The notes: a model not told the origin generated them from the letters alone. Shown: positions 8,991 to 18,685, numbered from the stretch's first letter. The stretch is 64,000 nt of DNA from Streptomyces cylindrosporus (GCF_022698165.1 NZ_JALDAY010000008.1:1-64000); one strand, 5' to 3'. Numbers and translations: made by a program.

Positions 8991-11900
8991 TCACCTGCTG
9001 ATACGGAAGGTGGCCCTGGCGAGTTCGTCGAGCAGTTCGTCGGTCGTGAGGGCCATGCCCCTGCCGTACTCCGCCTCCCAGCCGTCCCCGCCGAGCGCCG
9101 CGCGGGCGGCCGTCTCGGCGCGCTCGGCCTTGGCGCCCTCCGGCTTGGGGCGCGGGTTGTCGCCACGCCGTCGGTCGGCGGCCGCCAGCAGGCGGGCCAC
9201 GCGCGCGTGGTCGCCGAGTTCGGACAGCACCGTCGCCGTGGTGTCCACCAGCGCCGCCGTGATCACGTCCGCGCAGCGCCGCTCCACGGACTCGCGCACG
9301 GCGCCGGTGAGCTTCGGCAGGCCGTGCTCCGGACCCGACTCGGCGACCGTCACCAACGCCTCGATCGCGCTCAGCATCACCATGAACTGGGGTGGCGGTG
9401 TGCCCCGCCCGATCTCCTGGCGCGCCCCCTCGCACAGCTCGCGCGCCCGGACGGCGTCCTTCTCGTCCAACGCCAACTGGGCCCGCAGCAGCAGCACGAA
9501 CGCCCGGGAGTCCGCCACGCCGTAGCGGTCCGCGGCGGCCGACGCCTCGTCCAGCGCGGCCAGCGCGGCGGCCCGGTCGCCCACGCGGTACGCGTACTCC
9601 GCGAGCCTGGCGATCAGGAAGGGCGTCTCGGCGTACGCCCCCACCTCGTGGGCCAGGCGCAGCGCCTCCTCGTACTCGCCCTTCGCCTCCGCGTACCGCC
9701 CGCGGGCCAGGCTCGCCTCGCCGGCCGCGCTGTGCACCTGGGCGCCCATCCAGCGGTCGCCGACCCGGCGGCTGAGCACCCTGAGCTCGGCGAGGTCCTC
9801 GTCGATGCCCTTCATGCCGCCCGGCGAGTCGACGACCATGTGGGTCCGGAACATCAGGGTGACGCCGACCGCCCAGTCGTCGCCGTGCGCGCGGCAGTGG
9901 GCGAGGGCGACCTGCATCATGGCCGCGACGTCCTCCGAGTTGCTCAGGATGTACGCGGTCATCGGCCACAGGAGCCCCGGGAAGCGGGCCGCCGCCGGGC
10001 CGCCCGGCTGGTAGTGCCCCCGCACCCGGCCGACGTACTCACGCGCCCGCTCGTCGAACAGGGCGTCCATCGGATCGACCTCGGCCTGGAGGAAGACGTG
10101 CAGCATCCGGAGGTCCATCCGGAGGGCGTGCAGGGGGTGGTGCAGCTCGCCGTCCGGGGCGGAGAGGTAGGCGGCGACGGGGTCCACCTGCTCCAATGCG
10201 GCGGCCTGGTCCACCTGCTCCGGGGCGTGGCAGGTGTCGTCGCCGGTGCTGCTGTCCAGGAGTGCGCCCAGGCGCAGTACCTGGTCCACCCAGGCCGCGC
10301 CCTCGTGGCGATAGTTGCGCAGCCACCAGAACCAGCCCATGGCCAGGGCGAGGGCGCCGGCCTCCGACTCCGCCCCGGCGCCGAGGACCCGGTGGAGGGC
10401 CGCGCGGATGTTGTCCAGCTCGGTCTCCAGGCGGGAGATCCAAGGGAGTTGGTGTTCGGAGCGCAGCAGCGGCTCGGCCTCCTCCACCAGTGCGCGCACC
10501 CACGCGCGGTGCCGGCGCTCGGCCTCGGCGCGCAGTTCGGGCACTTCGGCGGCGCGCTCCACGGCGTACTCGTGGATCGTCTCCAGCATGCGGTAGCGCA
10601 TGCCGCCGCCCTCGCCGGGGCCGTCCTGTCCGTGCGGCGCGGCCACGATCAGGGACTTGTCGACGAGCGACCCGACCAGGTCGGCCGCGGGGCCGCCGCA
10701 CACGGCCTCCGCTGCGGCGAGGTCCCAGCCGCCGGCGAACACGGACGCCTCGCGCAGCAGCGTCCGCTCCTGCTCGTCGAGCAGGTCCCAGGACCAGTCG
10801 ACGACCGCGCGCAGGGTCTGCTGGCGGGGCAGGACCGTGCGGCTGCCGGAGGTGAGGAGGCGGAAGCGGTCGTCGAGGCGGTCGGCGATCTGGCGGGGCG
10901 TGAGCAGCCGGAGCCGGGCCGCGGCCAGTTCGATGGCCAGCGGGAGGCCGTCCAGGCGGCGGCAGATCTCCGCGACGGCCGCGCGGTCGGTGAGCAGGGC
11001 GTCCGCGTCGGGGCGGACGGCCGACGCGCGCTCCTCGAAGAGGCGGAGCGCCTGGTCGGGGACGAGGGGCTCGACCGGGCGCACCGACTCGCCCGGGATG
11101 CCCAGGGGTTCACGGCTGGTGGCGAGGATCGTGAGGCCCGGGCAGCGGGTGAGCAGCGTCTCGGCGAGGGCGGCGGCCGCTTCGATGACGTGTTCGCAGT
11201 TGTCAAGGATCAGGAGTTGGCTGCGCGGGGCGCAGTACTCGACGAGCAGGGCGACGGGGTCGTCCTGCGGGGCGATCAGCTCGGTGGCCATGAGCACGGT
11301 CTCGCGCAGACCGAGCGCGCTGACCACCGCGCCGGGCACCGTCTCCGGCCGGTCGAGCGGCGCCAGCTCGACCAGCCACGCCTGCGGGAGCCCGGCGGCG
11401 GCTTCCTCGGCGAGGCGGGTCTTTCCAGAGCCGCCCGGTCCGGTGAGGGTGACGAGACGGGCCCTGTGCAATTCGGAACGGATGGCGGCGATCTCGGGTT
11501 CCCGGCCCACGAAAGAGGTAAGGCGCGGACGGAGGTTGCCGGTGCGGGGCCGCGGTGGCTTCGGGGTGGGGGCGGCGGACCTGACGGTGGGCTCGGCGGG
11601 CTCGGTGGGCTCGGCGCGCTCGGTGGGCTTGGTTGGTTCGGTGGGCTCGGTGGGCTCGGTGGGCTCGGTGGGCTCGGTGACCGCGGCGGTCTCGGCGAGC
11701 TCGGCGGTCTCGGCGAGCTCAGGGACCGCCGGGGCCGTGGGGGTCGAGTCGGGGCGCGGGGCTTCCCGCGGGGTGGGCCGGGGGTTTGGCGGCCGCGCAG
11801 GCACCGGCGTGCCCGCGAGCAGTTCCGTGTGCAGGGCGCGGAGTTGGGGGCCCGGGTCGGTGCCCAGGCCGTCGGCGAGGGCCCGGCGGGCACTTTCGTA

Positions 11901-12524
11901 CGCGGCCAACGCGTCGGCGCCGCGGCCCGTGTCGCGCAGGGCGCGGATCAGGAGGGCGTGTAGGGGTTCGTCGTACGGGTTCGCCGCGGTCAGTTCCTGC
12001 AGGTGAGGTACGGCGGTGTGGGCGCGGCCCAGGCGCAGGTCGGCGTCGATGCGGGCGCGGGTCGCCTCCAGGTGCAGGGCCTCGGGGCGGGTCGCGGCCG
12101 TGCGGTCGGGGAGGTCGGCCAGGGCGGGCCCGCGCCAGAGGGCGAGGGCCTCGTCCAGGGCGCGGGCGGCCTCGGCGGCGTCGTGGTGGGCGAGGGCTGT
12201 TGTGCCCTGGCGTACGAGGCGTTCGAAGACGTACAGGTCGATGTCGTCCTCGGTGGCCGTCAGGACGTAGCCGCCGGGGTCGGAGGCGATGGCGTTCCTG
12301 CCGAGGGCGCGGCGGAGGCGGCCCACGAGGGCCTGGAGGGCGGCGGGGGCGTCGTGGGGTGGGGTGTCCGCCCAGATGTCGCCGATGAGGGTGTCGGGGG
12401 TGGTCGCGCGGCCGGGGCGCAGGGCCAGGGCGGTCAGCAGGGCGCGGAGACGGGGGCCGGGGACGGGTATGGCGATGCCGTTGTCGTCCTCGGCCTGGGT
12501 GACGCCCAGGATTCTGTACCGCAC
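8991..12524 (-). CDS. AfsR/SARP-like regulator with ATPase and TPR domains
   Basis: A large regulator (1177 aa from GTG 12524) with AfsR architecture. It has an OmpR-like winged helix (1-90) and a BTAD helical domain (about 95-245), then a linker with a repeated Thr-Glu-Pro unit (about 280-325). An NB-ARC-type ATPase follows, with Walker A GPGGSGKTR near residue 360 and LILDNCEHVIEA as Walker B region. The C-terminal half is helical and TPR-like. Such proteins integrate signals to activate secondary metabolism. An ATG at 12560 is an alternative start. It converges on the sigma-factor gene with 6 bp between stops. Confidence 0.88.
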   Translation of the reverse strand: MRYRILGVTQAEDDNGIAIPVPGPRLRALLTALALRPGRATTPDTLIGDIWADTPPHDAPAALQALVGRLRRALGRNAIASDPGGYVLTATEDDIDLYVFERLVRQGTTALAHHDAAEAARALDEALALWRGPALADLPDRTAATRPEALHLEATRARIDADLRLGRAHTAVPHLQELTAANPYDEPLHALLIRALRDTGRGADALAAYESARRALADGLGTDPGPQLRALHTELLAGTPVPARPPNPRPTPREAPRPDSTPTAPAVPELAETAELAETAAVTEPTEPTEPTEPTEPTKPTERAEPTEPAEPTVRSAAPTPKPPRPRTGNLRPRLTSFVGREPEIAAIRSELHRARLVTLTGPGGSGKTRLAEEAAAGLPQAWLVELAPLDRPETVPGAVVSALGLRETVLMATELIAPQDDPVALLVEYCAPRSQLLILDNCEHVIEAAAALAETLLTRCPGLTILATSREPLGIPGESVRPVEPLVPDQALRLFEERASAVRPDADALLTDRAAVAEICRRLDGLPLAIELAAARLRLLTPRQIADRLDDRFRLLTSGSRTVLPRQQTLRAVVDWSWDLLDEQERTLLREASVFAGGWDLAAAEAVCGGPAADLVGSLVDKSLIVAAPHGQDGPGEGGGMRYRMLETIHEYAVERAAEVPELRAEAERRHRAWVRALVEEAEPLLRSEHQLPWISRLETELDNIRAALHRVLGAGAESEAGALALAMGWFWWLRNYRHEGAAWVDQVLRLGALLDSSTGDDTCHAPEQVDQAAALEQVDPVAAYLSAPDGELHHPLHALRMDLRMLHVFLQAEVDPMDALFDERAREYVGRVRGHYQPGGPAAARFPGLLWPMTAYILSNSEDVAAMMQVALAHCRAHGDDWAVGVTLMFRTHMVVDSPGGMKGIDEDLAELRVLSRRVGDRWMGAQVHSAAGEASLARGRYAEAKGEYEEALRLAHEVGAYAETPFLIARLAEYAYRVGDRAAALAALDEASAAADRYGVADSRAFVLLLRAQLALDEKDAVRARELCEGARQEIGRGTPPPQFMVMLSAIEALVTVAESGPEHGLPKLTGAVRESVERRCADVITAALVDTTATVLSELGDHARVARLLAAADRRRGDNPRPKPEGAKAERAETAARAALGGDGWEAEYGRGMALTTDELLDELARATFRISR

Positions 12525-12619
12525 CGGGTCATTGTCGCCGGGGGTTCGGGGTGGAGGCATGGTGTTTGTGATCGGTGGGGGTGTGAGGCGGGGCCGTCAG
12601 GATGTGCGATGGGATGTTG

Positions 12620-12746
12620 TCGCCCCCGCCGCCCCTACCCGTCCCATCCCCAGGGGCTTCGCCCCTTCGACCCCACCAGGGGGCTCCGCCCCCTGGACCC
12701 CCGTCGGCCCTGAACGGGCCTCGTCCTCAAACGCCGGACGGGCTGA
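12620..12746. repeat. Dispersed Streptomyces intergenic repeat, copy 1
   Basis: The block contains two small GC hairpins (AGGGGCTTCGCCCCT and GGGGGCTCCGCCCCC) and the signature CTCGTCCTCAAACGCCGGAC. The same signature recurs, directly or inverted, at 26333-26404 and 57796-57871. It leads directly into the tandem array that follows. Confidence 0.65.
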
Positions 12747-13183
12747 AAGTGCCGACCGACGTTGAGAAGGCGCCGGCCCCTGCGGGTGGGTGGGGGCTGG
12801 GGATGGCCAGACGCGGCCTCGAAATCCCCCAGACGGAGGCACCCCCAGACGAGCTGAGAGATGCCGGCCGGTGTTGAGAAGGCGCCGCCCCCCGCGGGTG
12901 GGTGGGGGTTGGGGATGGCCAGGACCGGCCTCCAACGCCGGACGGGCTGAAAGTGCCAACCGGCGTTGAGAAGGCGCCGCCCCTGAGGGCAGGTGGGGGC
13001 TGGGGATGGCCAAGCGCGGCCTCAAACTCCCCCAGACGGCGCACCCCCAGACAAGCTGAGAGATGCCGGCCGGCGTTGAGAAGGCGCCGCCCCCTGCGGG
13101 TGGGTGGGGGATGGGGATGGCCAGACGCGGCCTCGAACTCCCCCAGACGGGGGCACCCCCGGACGGGCTGAAATTCCTCAGCC
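12717..13183. repeat. Tandem array of about 91-112-bp repeats
   Basis: Units begin with GGCCTC at 12717, 12815, 12927, 13018 and 13129, giving lengths of 98, 112, 91, 111 and a partial 55 bp. They alternate between a short type (with CGCCGGACGGGCTGAAAGTG) and a long type (with CCCCCAGACG and GAGATGCCGGCCGG). All complete units share TTGAGAAGGCGCCG and a GGTGGGGG-GGGGATGGCCA stretch. The array fills the space between the start of the AfsR-like gene and the stop of the asparagine-synthase-like gene. It has no coding capacity I trust and appears to have grown by duplication of the dispersed repeat at its left edge. Confidence 0.8.
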
Positions 13184-15271
13184 TCACCCTCCCCCCGAAG
13201 CCAGCGCCCCCCTCTTGGGTGTGATCCCCGCCGGTACCGCCCGCTGCCGGGCCGGGGTGCCCGTCCAGCAGGTGCCTCGGCGGGCCAGGAGGCGGCGGAG
13301 CCAGAGTTCCAGGGAGACCAGGTCGGCCAGGCCGTCCAGCGGGAGGGGCTCGCCCTCGGCCGCTGCCCGGAGGGCCTTGCGGACGACCCTTGCCTCCACC
13401 AGGCCCGCCTCCGCGAGGAGGGGCGTGCCGAACAGGGCCATCAGGGAGTCCGCGGCGACCCGGATGCCCGTGCGCGCCGCCACCGCCGCCGAGGCGTGGG
13501 AGGGGGCGCCCCAGCCAGGCGGGAGGTCGCTCACGCCGGCGCCCTCCAGGACCGTGCGCAGGATCGCCGCGCGGGCACCGGGCTGGACGCGCAGGGCCTC
13601 CGGGAGCTCGCGGCAGGCGCGGACGACCTGGTTGTCGAGGAAGGGGGCGTGCAGGCGCTGGGAGCGGATCTCGGCCGCCTGTTCGAGGACTCGGAGGTCT
13701 GCCGCATGGCGAGCGAGGGCGGCACGCGCGCGATAGTCGCCGGGGCGCTGGCCGGGGCCGACGCCCGAGCGGTGCGTGGACGCCTGTAGGCGAACCGATA
13801 CTTCAGCGAGGGCCTCGCCGGTCAGCCAGCGGGCCGCGGGGCCTGGTCTGGCCCATGTGAGTGCGGACAGGGACGCCCCGACCGCGCCTCCGGGTTCGTC
13901 GAAGCGGCGGTCGAGGAGGCGGTCGGCGAGGGCTTCCAGGCCCGTGCGGTACGGGGTGCGGGCCAGGCGCCGGGCCGCGCCGTACACGCGCGCGGGGACG
14001 AGCACCGAGCCGTCCGCCTTCGTGAGCGCGGCCACCGGGCGGACCAGGTGGCGGCGTTTGCGGTCCATCAGGAGGTCGGCCAGCCGGGCGGGATGCGCGT
14101 CCAGGACCTGGCGGGCGCCGTGGCCCGTGAAGTGGTCCGCGCTGCCGGCGGCGAGACGGGCGCGGTGGCGGGCGGCCGTGACGAGGGACTGGCCCGGTTC
14201 GTCCGTCAGCGGGCCGTCGAGGTCGGCGTACGGGAGGGTCTCCTCGCCGCCGGTGACGACCACGTGGTGCAGGCGGGGGTTGGCGGCGAGGGTGCCCGCG
14301 CGTTCCAGCTCGGCCTCGCGGCCGCCCACCGCCAGGTCGTTGAAGGTCACCGCCAGGAGGCGCTCGCCCGCGCCCGTGCCGTGTCCGAGGACCGTGCCCG
14401 GCATCCCCGGGAGGCCCGCGGCAAGGAGCGCGAGCGTCCCCGACGCGGGGCCGCCGGACAGGTCCGCGCCGATTCCGGCGACCGGCATCCCGCGCGCGGC
14501 GCGGCGTTCGGCGGGTCCCATGCCGGGGACCGGGCCGGGGTCCATGTCGACCCCGGGGACGTGCCGCGGCGCCGACAGGCGCGCGCGTACCGCGTCGACC
14601 AGTGCGTCGCGTACGGCGTCCACCGCGCTGTCGGGGTCGGCCGAGGGCGCCGCCACCGCGAGGGAGGCGACCGGCTCGTACCCGGCGATCTCGCGTGCCC
14701 CGGCGCGCAGGATCAGCGCGTGCCCCGGCGGAATGCGCCGTACGCCGTCGTACGGGGTGGAGTCGTGCAGGGCGGCCGGGACGTCGGGGGCGGCCAGGAG
14801 GGCGGCCAGGTGGCCGAAGTCGAGGTTGGCCTCGATGAGGTCGGCGAGGGGGAGCGCGGCGGTCGCGTAGGCGGTGCCGCCGGCCCAGGGGGTGTGGAAC
14901 ACCGGGCGCGCGCCCGCCAGATCGCCGCACACGGTGATGCGGCGGCCGACCTGGACCACGGCCGTGTAACTGCCCGCCCAGGCCGTCAGATGGCGCAGGG
15001 CGCCCCCGCGCGCGGCGAACAGACCGACCCTCAGCTCCTCGTCGGAGGCGCCGCACGTGCCCAGGACCGCGATCCGGGTCTGGGCGTCGGCCTTCACCAC
15101 CCGCACCTCGTCGGGGCGCCAGTCGCCGACCGCCCACAGCGGATCGGGGTCGCCCCACAGGAGTTGGGAACCCACCGGGTGCACGGTCTCGCCGTCGCCT
15201 CCGGTGGCCCCCGCGGATCCGATGCCGGCGGACACCGGGGCGGTGCTGCTCCAACCCACCAACCACCGCAT
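13184..15271 (-). CDS. Asparagine-synthetase-like (lasso-cyclase-like) protein
   Basis: The 695-residue protein is related to class B asparagine synthetases, which make Asn from Asp through an adenylated intermediate. The N-terminal region (about 1-170) has the glutaminase-like fold (TAWAGSYTAVVQVGRRITVCGD, FHTPWAGG), but residue 2 is Arg, not the catalytic Cys, so glutamine-driven chemistry is unlikely. The synthetase-like part follows (IGADLSGGPASGTLALLAAG, matching the SGG-D/S PP-loop region). Relatives of this shape include lasso-peptide cyclases. I chose ATG 15271, preceded by GGAGG at 5-nt spacing. I see no lasso precursor or B protein beside it. Confidence 0.75.
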   Translation of the reverse strand: MRWLVGWSSTAPVSAGIGSAGATGGDGETVHPVGSQLLWGDPDPLWAVGDWRPDEVRVVKADAQTRIAVLGTCGASDEELRVGLFAARGGALRHLTAWAGSYTAVVQVGRRITVCGDLAGARPVFHTPWAGGTAYATAALPLADLIEANLDFGHLAALLAAPDVPAALHDSTPYDGVRRIPPGHALILRAGAREIAGYEPVASLAVAAPSADPDSAVDAVRDALVDAVRARLSAPRHVPGVDMDPGPVPGMGPAERRAARGMPVAGIGADLSGGPASGTLALLAAGLPGMPGTVLGHGTGAGERLLAVTFNDLAVGGREAELERAGTLAANPRLHHVVVTGGEETLPYADLDGPLTDEPGQSLVTAARHRARLAAGSADHFTGHGARQVLDAHPARLADLLMDRKRRHLVRPVAALTKADGSVLVPARVYGAARRLARTPYRTGLEALADRLLDRRFDEPGGAVGASLSALTWARPGPAARWLTGEALAEVSVRLQASTHRSGVGPGQRPGDYRARAALARHAADLRVLEQAAEIRSQRLHAPFLDNQVVRACRELPEALRVQPGARAAILRTVLEGAGVSDLPPGWGAPSHASAAVAARTGIRVAADSLMALFGTPLLAEAGLVEARVVRKALRAAAEGEPLPLDGLADLVSLELWLRRLLARRGTCWTGTPARQRAVPAGITPKRGALASGGG

Positions 15272-15602
15272 CGCCGCCTCCACAGGCTGTGGACAACCAG
15301 TGCACCGCACGAACCGGTTCACCATGCTGCCACGAAGAACGCGCGCGTGGAGGGGCCGAGGAGCCGCTCGCGCTCCCCGGAACGCGCCGGGGCGCTCCCC
15401 CTTCCGAGGAGACGGACGAGGTGCGAACGGCCGTACGGGACAAGGCCGCTGCGACGCGAATGCGCCCCCGCTGTGCGCCCCGAAAACGCCCTTCACGCCC
15501 TCAAGTTCCGTGGTGGGAGGCTTATTCACCCGGAGAAGGCGGGGTCGGTTTTCAGCCAAATCGGCGGCGCGGGGACAGGTGTGCACACGCTCCGTACAGG
15601 CT

Positions 15603-15655
15603 CTGCGCACCGCGTTCTCCGGTGCGCAGCCCGGGAGGTGGAGTTCACCTCCCGG
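15603..15655. other. Two adjacent perfect hairpins
   Basis: CTGCGCACC / GGTGCGCAG (15603-15629, 9-nt loop) is followed one base later by CCGGGAGGTG / CACCTCCCGG (15631-15655, 5-nt loop). They could be a terminator pair or the body of a small structured RNA; there is no T-run. Confidence 0.55.
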
Positions 15656-15877
15656 ACCGTTCCGCCGCCCGCGGGGATGGAGGCGGCGGTGTCCCCCAGC
15701 CCACTGGATCCAGTACAGCGGGCCGACCCACGCACGATCCATGGAACCGCTCCCCCACTGGCCGGAGAAGAGCGCACGGACGGGCGCACGGCCACACAAC
15801 GGGAGCACGACGCAACTGCGCGTATCGGACCCGTACTTCAGTACGGACCACAATCCCGCCATCCGGAATAAAGCCTC

Positions 15878-15906
15878 TTAACGCTTGGGATGCGGCGAAC
15901 TACGCT
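15878..15906 (+). promoter_or_regulatory. SigA-type promoter of the NsdA-like gene
   Basis: TTAACG (15878-15883) and TACGCT (15901-15906) are spaced by exactly 17 bp, matching the housekeeping consensus well for Streptomyces. They predict a start near 15913 and a leader of about 55 nt. Confidence 0.55.
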
Positions 15907-15968
15907 GGGTTTACGAATGCCGCGTGGTTATGCCAACGCGGCAGCCGTCTGTGTCGAGGGGTGGCGCA

Positions 15969-17393
15969 ATGTCCAGGGAGCAACGCGGGCCGAACGAAAA
16001 GCTCGGCGCCGTTCTCGCCCTCGCGGGAATCAGCAACGCAGGACTCGCGCGTCGCGTCAACGATCTTGGCGCTCAACGCGGGTTGACTCTTCGCTACGAC
16101 AAGACCTCGGTGGCGCGCTGGGTGTCGAAGGGCATGGTGCCGCAAGGCGCCGCGCCGCACCTCATCGCCGCCGCGATCGGCCAGAAGCTCGGCCGCCCGG
16201 TGCCGCTCCACGAGATCGGCCTGGCGGACGCGGATCCCGCACCCGAAGTGGGCCTCGCCTTCCCCAGGGACGTAGGACAGGCGGTGAAGTCGGCGACGGA
16301 GCTCTACCGTCTCGACCTCGCCGGGCGCCGGGCCGGCTCCGGTGGCATCTGGCAGTCGCTGGCCGGATCGTTCGCGGTAAGCGCGTACGCAACGCCCGCC
16401 TCACGGTGGCTGATAACCCCGGCCGACAGCTCGGTCGCGCGCGAGGCCCACTCCGCGGAGGAGTCCGGCGCACCGCTCAAAGTCGGCCACAGCGATGTGC
16501 AGAAGCTGCGGGAGGCCGCCGAGGACGCCAGGCGCTGGGACTCCAAGTACGGAGGCGGCGACTGGCGTTCGTCCATGGTGCCCGAGTGTTTACGGGTGGA
16601 GGCGGCGCCGCTGCTGCTCGGCTCGTACTCGGACGAGGTGGGCCGGGCGCTGTTCGGCGCGAGTGCCGAACTGACCCGGCTCGCGGGCTGGATGGCCTTC
16701 GACACCGGGCAGCAGGAGGCCGCGCAGCGGTACTACATCCAGGCACTGCGGCTCGCCCGCGCGGCGGCCGACGTGCCGCTGGGCGGCTATGTGCTGGCTT
16801 CCATGTCGCTCCAGGCGACCTACAGAGGCTTCGGCGACGAGGGCGTCGACCTCGCGCAGGCCGCCCTGGAGCGCAACCGGGGCCTCGCCACCGCCCGCAC
16901 CATGAGCTTCTTCCGGCTGGTCGAGGCACGCGCGCACGCACGCGCAGGTGACGCACAGGCCGCGGGAGCGGCGCTGAAGGCCGCGGAGGGCTGGCTGGAG
17001 CGGTCCCGGGAGGGCGACAACGACCCGTCCTGGCTCGGCTTCTACTCCTACGACCGCTTCGCCGCGGACGCCGCCGAGTGCTACCGCGACCTCAAGGCAC
17101 CGCGCCAGGTCCGCCGCTTCACCGAGCAGGCGCTGTCGAAGCCGACGGAGGAGTTCGTACGGTCGCACGGGCTGCGCCTGGTCGTCTCGGCGGTCGCGGA
17201 GCTCGAGTCGGGCAACCTCGACGCGGCGTGCGAGCAGGGCGTGCGGGCGGTGGAGGTCGCGGGGCGCATTTCCTCGGCCCGCACCACCGAGTACGTGAAG
17301 GATCTGCTGCACCGTCTGGAGCCGTACGGGGACGAGCCGCGCGTGGTGGAGCTGCGCGAGCGGGCCCGGCCCCTGCTGATGGCTCCGGCATGA
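15969..17393 (+). CDS. NsdA-like TPR regulator (sporulation-associated)
   Basis: The 474-residue protein starts at ATG 15969 (MSREQRGPNEKLGAV). The first 70 residues look like a helix-turn-helix of the XRE/Lambda-repressor kind (GISNAGLARRVND, YDKTSVARWVSKG). The rest is helical and TPR-like (FDTGQQEAAQRYYIQALRLA, then ARAGDAQAAGAALKAAE). It resembles Streptomyces NsdA-type proteins, which act negatively on differentiation and antibiotic production; that role is family knowledge. It has its own promoter and precedes lhgO by 71 bp. Confidence 0.8.
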   Translation: MSREQRGPNEKLGAVLALAGISNAGLARRVNDLGAQRGLTLRYDKTSVARWVSKGMVPQGAAPHLIAAAIGQKLGRPVPLHEIGLADADPAPEVGLAFPRDVGQAVKSATELYRLDLAGRRAGSGGIWQSLAGSFAVSAYATPASRWLITPADSSVAREAHSAEESGAPLKVGHSDVQKLREAAEDARRWDSKYGGGDWRSSMVPECLRVEAAPLLLGSYSDEVGRALFGASAELTRLAGWMAFDTGQQEAAQRYYIQALRLARAAADVPLGGYVLASMSLQATYRGFGDEGVDLAQAALERNRGLATARTMSFFRLVEARAHARAGDAQAAGAALKAAEGWLERSREGDNDPSWLGFYSYDRFAADAAECYRDLKAPRQVRRFTEQALSKPTEEFVRSHGLRLVVSAVAELESGNLDAACEQGVRAVEVAGRISSARTTEYVKDLLHRLEPYGDEPRVVELRERARPLLMAPA

Positions 17394-17464
17394 GGGGTGA
17401 CCACCTCCGATTCACCGGGTTTGAAGTGACTGTCAGTGGCGCAGTGCACTATCGGTAGTGGGAG

Positions 17465-18685
17465 GTGGTGCGGGTGCGACCGGAGATCGCTTACGACTGC
17501 GACGTGCTGGTGGTCGGAGGTGGGATCGTCGGGCTGTCGACGGCGTATGCGATCACGCGTGCCGCGCCGGGGACGCGGGTGACCGTCCTGGAGAAGGAGG
17601 CGGGGCCCGCCCGCCACCAGACGGGGCGCAACAGCGGGGTGATCCACAGCGGGATCTATTACCGGCCCGGCTCGCTCAAGGCCCGCTTCGCGGTGCGCGG
17701 GGCCGCCGAGATGGTCAAGTTCTGCGCGGAGTACGGCATCGCACACGCCGTCACCGGAAAGCTGATCGTCGCCACCGAGCGCTCCGAGCTGCCTCGCCTG
17801 CACGGCCTGGTCCAGCGCGGCCGGGAGAACGGCATTCCGGTACGGGAGCTGGGCGGCTCCCAGATCGCGGAGTACGAGCCGGAGGTGCGCGGCCTCGCGG
17901 CGATACACGTCGGGACCACCGGGATCTGCGACTTCGTCGGGGTCGCCCGGCAGCTGGCGGAGGCGTCCGGCGCGGAGATCCGGTACGGCGCCCGGGTCGA
18001 GCGCGTCGACCGGCGCCCGGAGCTCGGGGTCGCCGTCCGCACGACCGCCGGCGACGTCGTACGCGCGCGCGTGCTGGTGAACTGCGCCGGGCTGCACTGC
18101 GACGAGGTGGCCCGGCTGACCGGGGACGACCCGGAGATGCGGATCGTGCCGTTCCGCGGGGAGTACTACTCGCTGGCGCGGCCCGAGCTGGTGCGGGGCC
18201 TGGTGTATCCGGTGCCGGATCCGGCGTTCCCGTTCCTCGGGGTGCACCTCACGCGCGGGATCGACGGCGGCGTGCACATCGGACCGAACGCGGTGCCGGC
18301 GCTGGCCCGTGAGGGGTACGGCTGGGGCGTCGTACGGCCGCGGGAGCTGGGGGCGACGCTGGCCTGGCCTGGGTCGTGGCACATAGCCCGGCGGCACTGG
18401 CGGTACGGGGCCGGTGAGCTGCGGCGCTCGGTGTCCAGGGCGGCGTTCACGACGGCGGTACGGCGGCTGCTGCCGGCGGTGACGGCGGAGGACCTGGTGC
18501 CCACGGCGGCCGGGGTGCGGGCGCAGGCGGTGCTGCGGGACGGGACGCTGGTGGACGACTTCCTGATCAAGGAGGGGGCGCGGGCGGTGCACGTGCTGAA
18601 CGCGCCCTCGCCCGCGGCGACGGCCTCGCTGCCGATCGGGCGGGAGGTGGCGGGGAGGGCCTTGGCGATGCTGGCGACGGTGTGA
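17465..18685 (+). CDS. lhgO: L-2-hydroxyglutarate oxidase, FAD-dependent
   Basis: A DAO-family flavoenzyme of 406 aa that oxidises L-2-hydroxyglutarate to 2-oxoglutarate, passing electrons to the membrane quinone pool. The N-terminus carries the FAD dinucleotide motif VLVVGGGIVGLSTAYAI. The family signature RNSGVIHSGIYYRPGSLKA follows near residue 58, with NCAGLHCDEVA near 205. The C-terminal VHVLNAPSPAATASLPIG closes the FAD site. GTG 17465 follows GGGAGG; in-frame GTG codons at 17468 and 17474 are alternatives. Confidence 0.88.
   Translation: MVRVRPEIAYDCDVLVVGGGIVGLSTAYAITRAAPGTRVTVLEKEAGPARHQTGRNSGVIHSGIYYRPGSLKARFAVRGAAEMVKFCAEYGIAHAVTGKLIVATERSELPRLHGLVQRGRENGIPVRELGGSQIAEYEPEVRGLAAIHVGTTGICDFVGVARQLAEASGAEIRYGARVERVDRRPELGVAVRTTAGDVVRARVLVNCAGLHCDEVARLTGDDPEMRIVPFRGEYYSLARPELVRGLVYPVPDPAFPFLGVHLTRGIDGGVHIGPNAVPALAREGYGWGVVRPRELGATLAWPGSWHIARRHWRYGAGELRRSVSRAAFTTAVRRLLPAVTAEDLVPTAAGVRAQAVLRDGTLVDDFLIKEGARAVHVLNAPSPAATASLPIGREVAGRALAMLATV

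Larger units (their letters stand above)
15272..15968. other. About 700-bp intergenic region without a clear gene
   Basis: This gap lies between the divergent asparagine-synthase-like and NsdA-like genes. Short frames exist on both strands, but none has a convincing ribosome binding site or recognisable protein. It holds a pair of back-to-back hairpins and a good promoter, listed separately. Confidence 0.5.

Noticed and set aside
12717..13183. CRISPR-like array
   Set aside because: Units are about 91-112 bp, alternate between two types and show no short identical repeats separated by unique spacers; no cas genes are near.
15526..15851. Lasso-type precursor frames upstream of the asparagine-synthase-like gene
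   Set aside because: The minus-strand frames there have no good ribosome binding site, no leader-like Thr at the -2 position and no Gly/Asp ring pattern.
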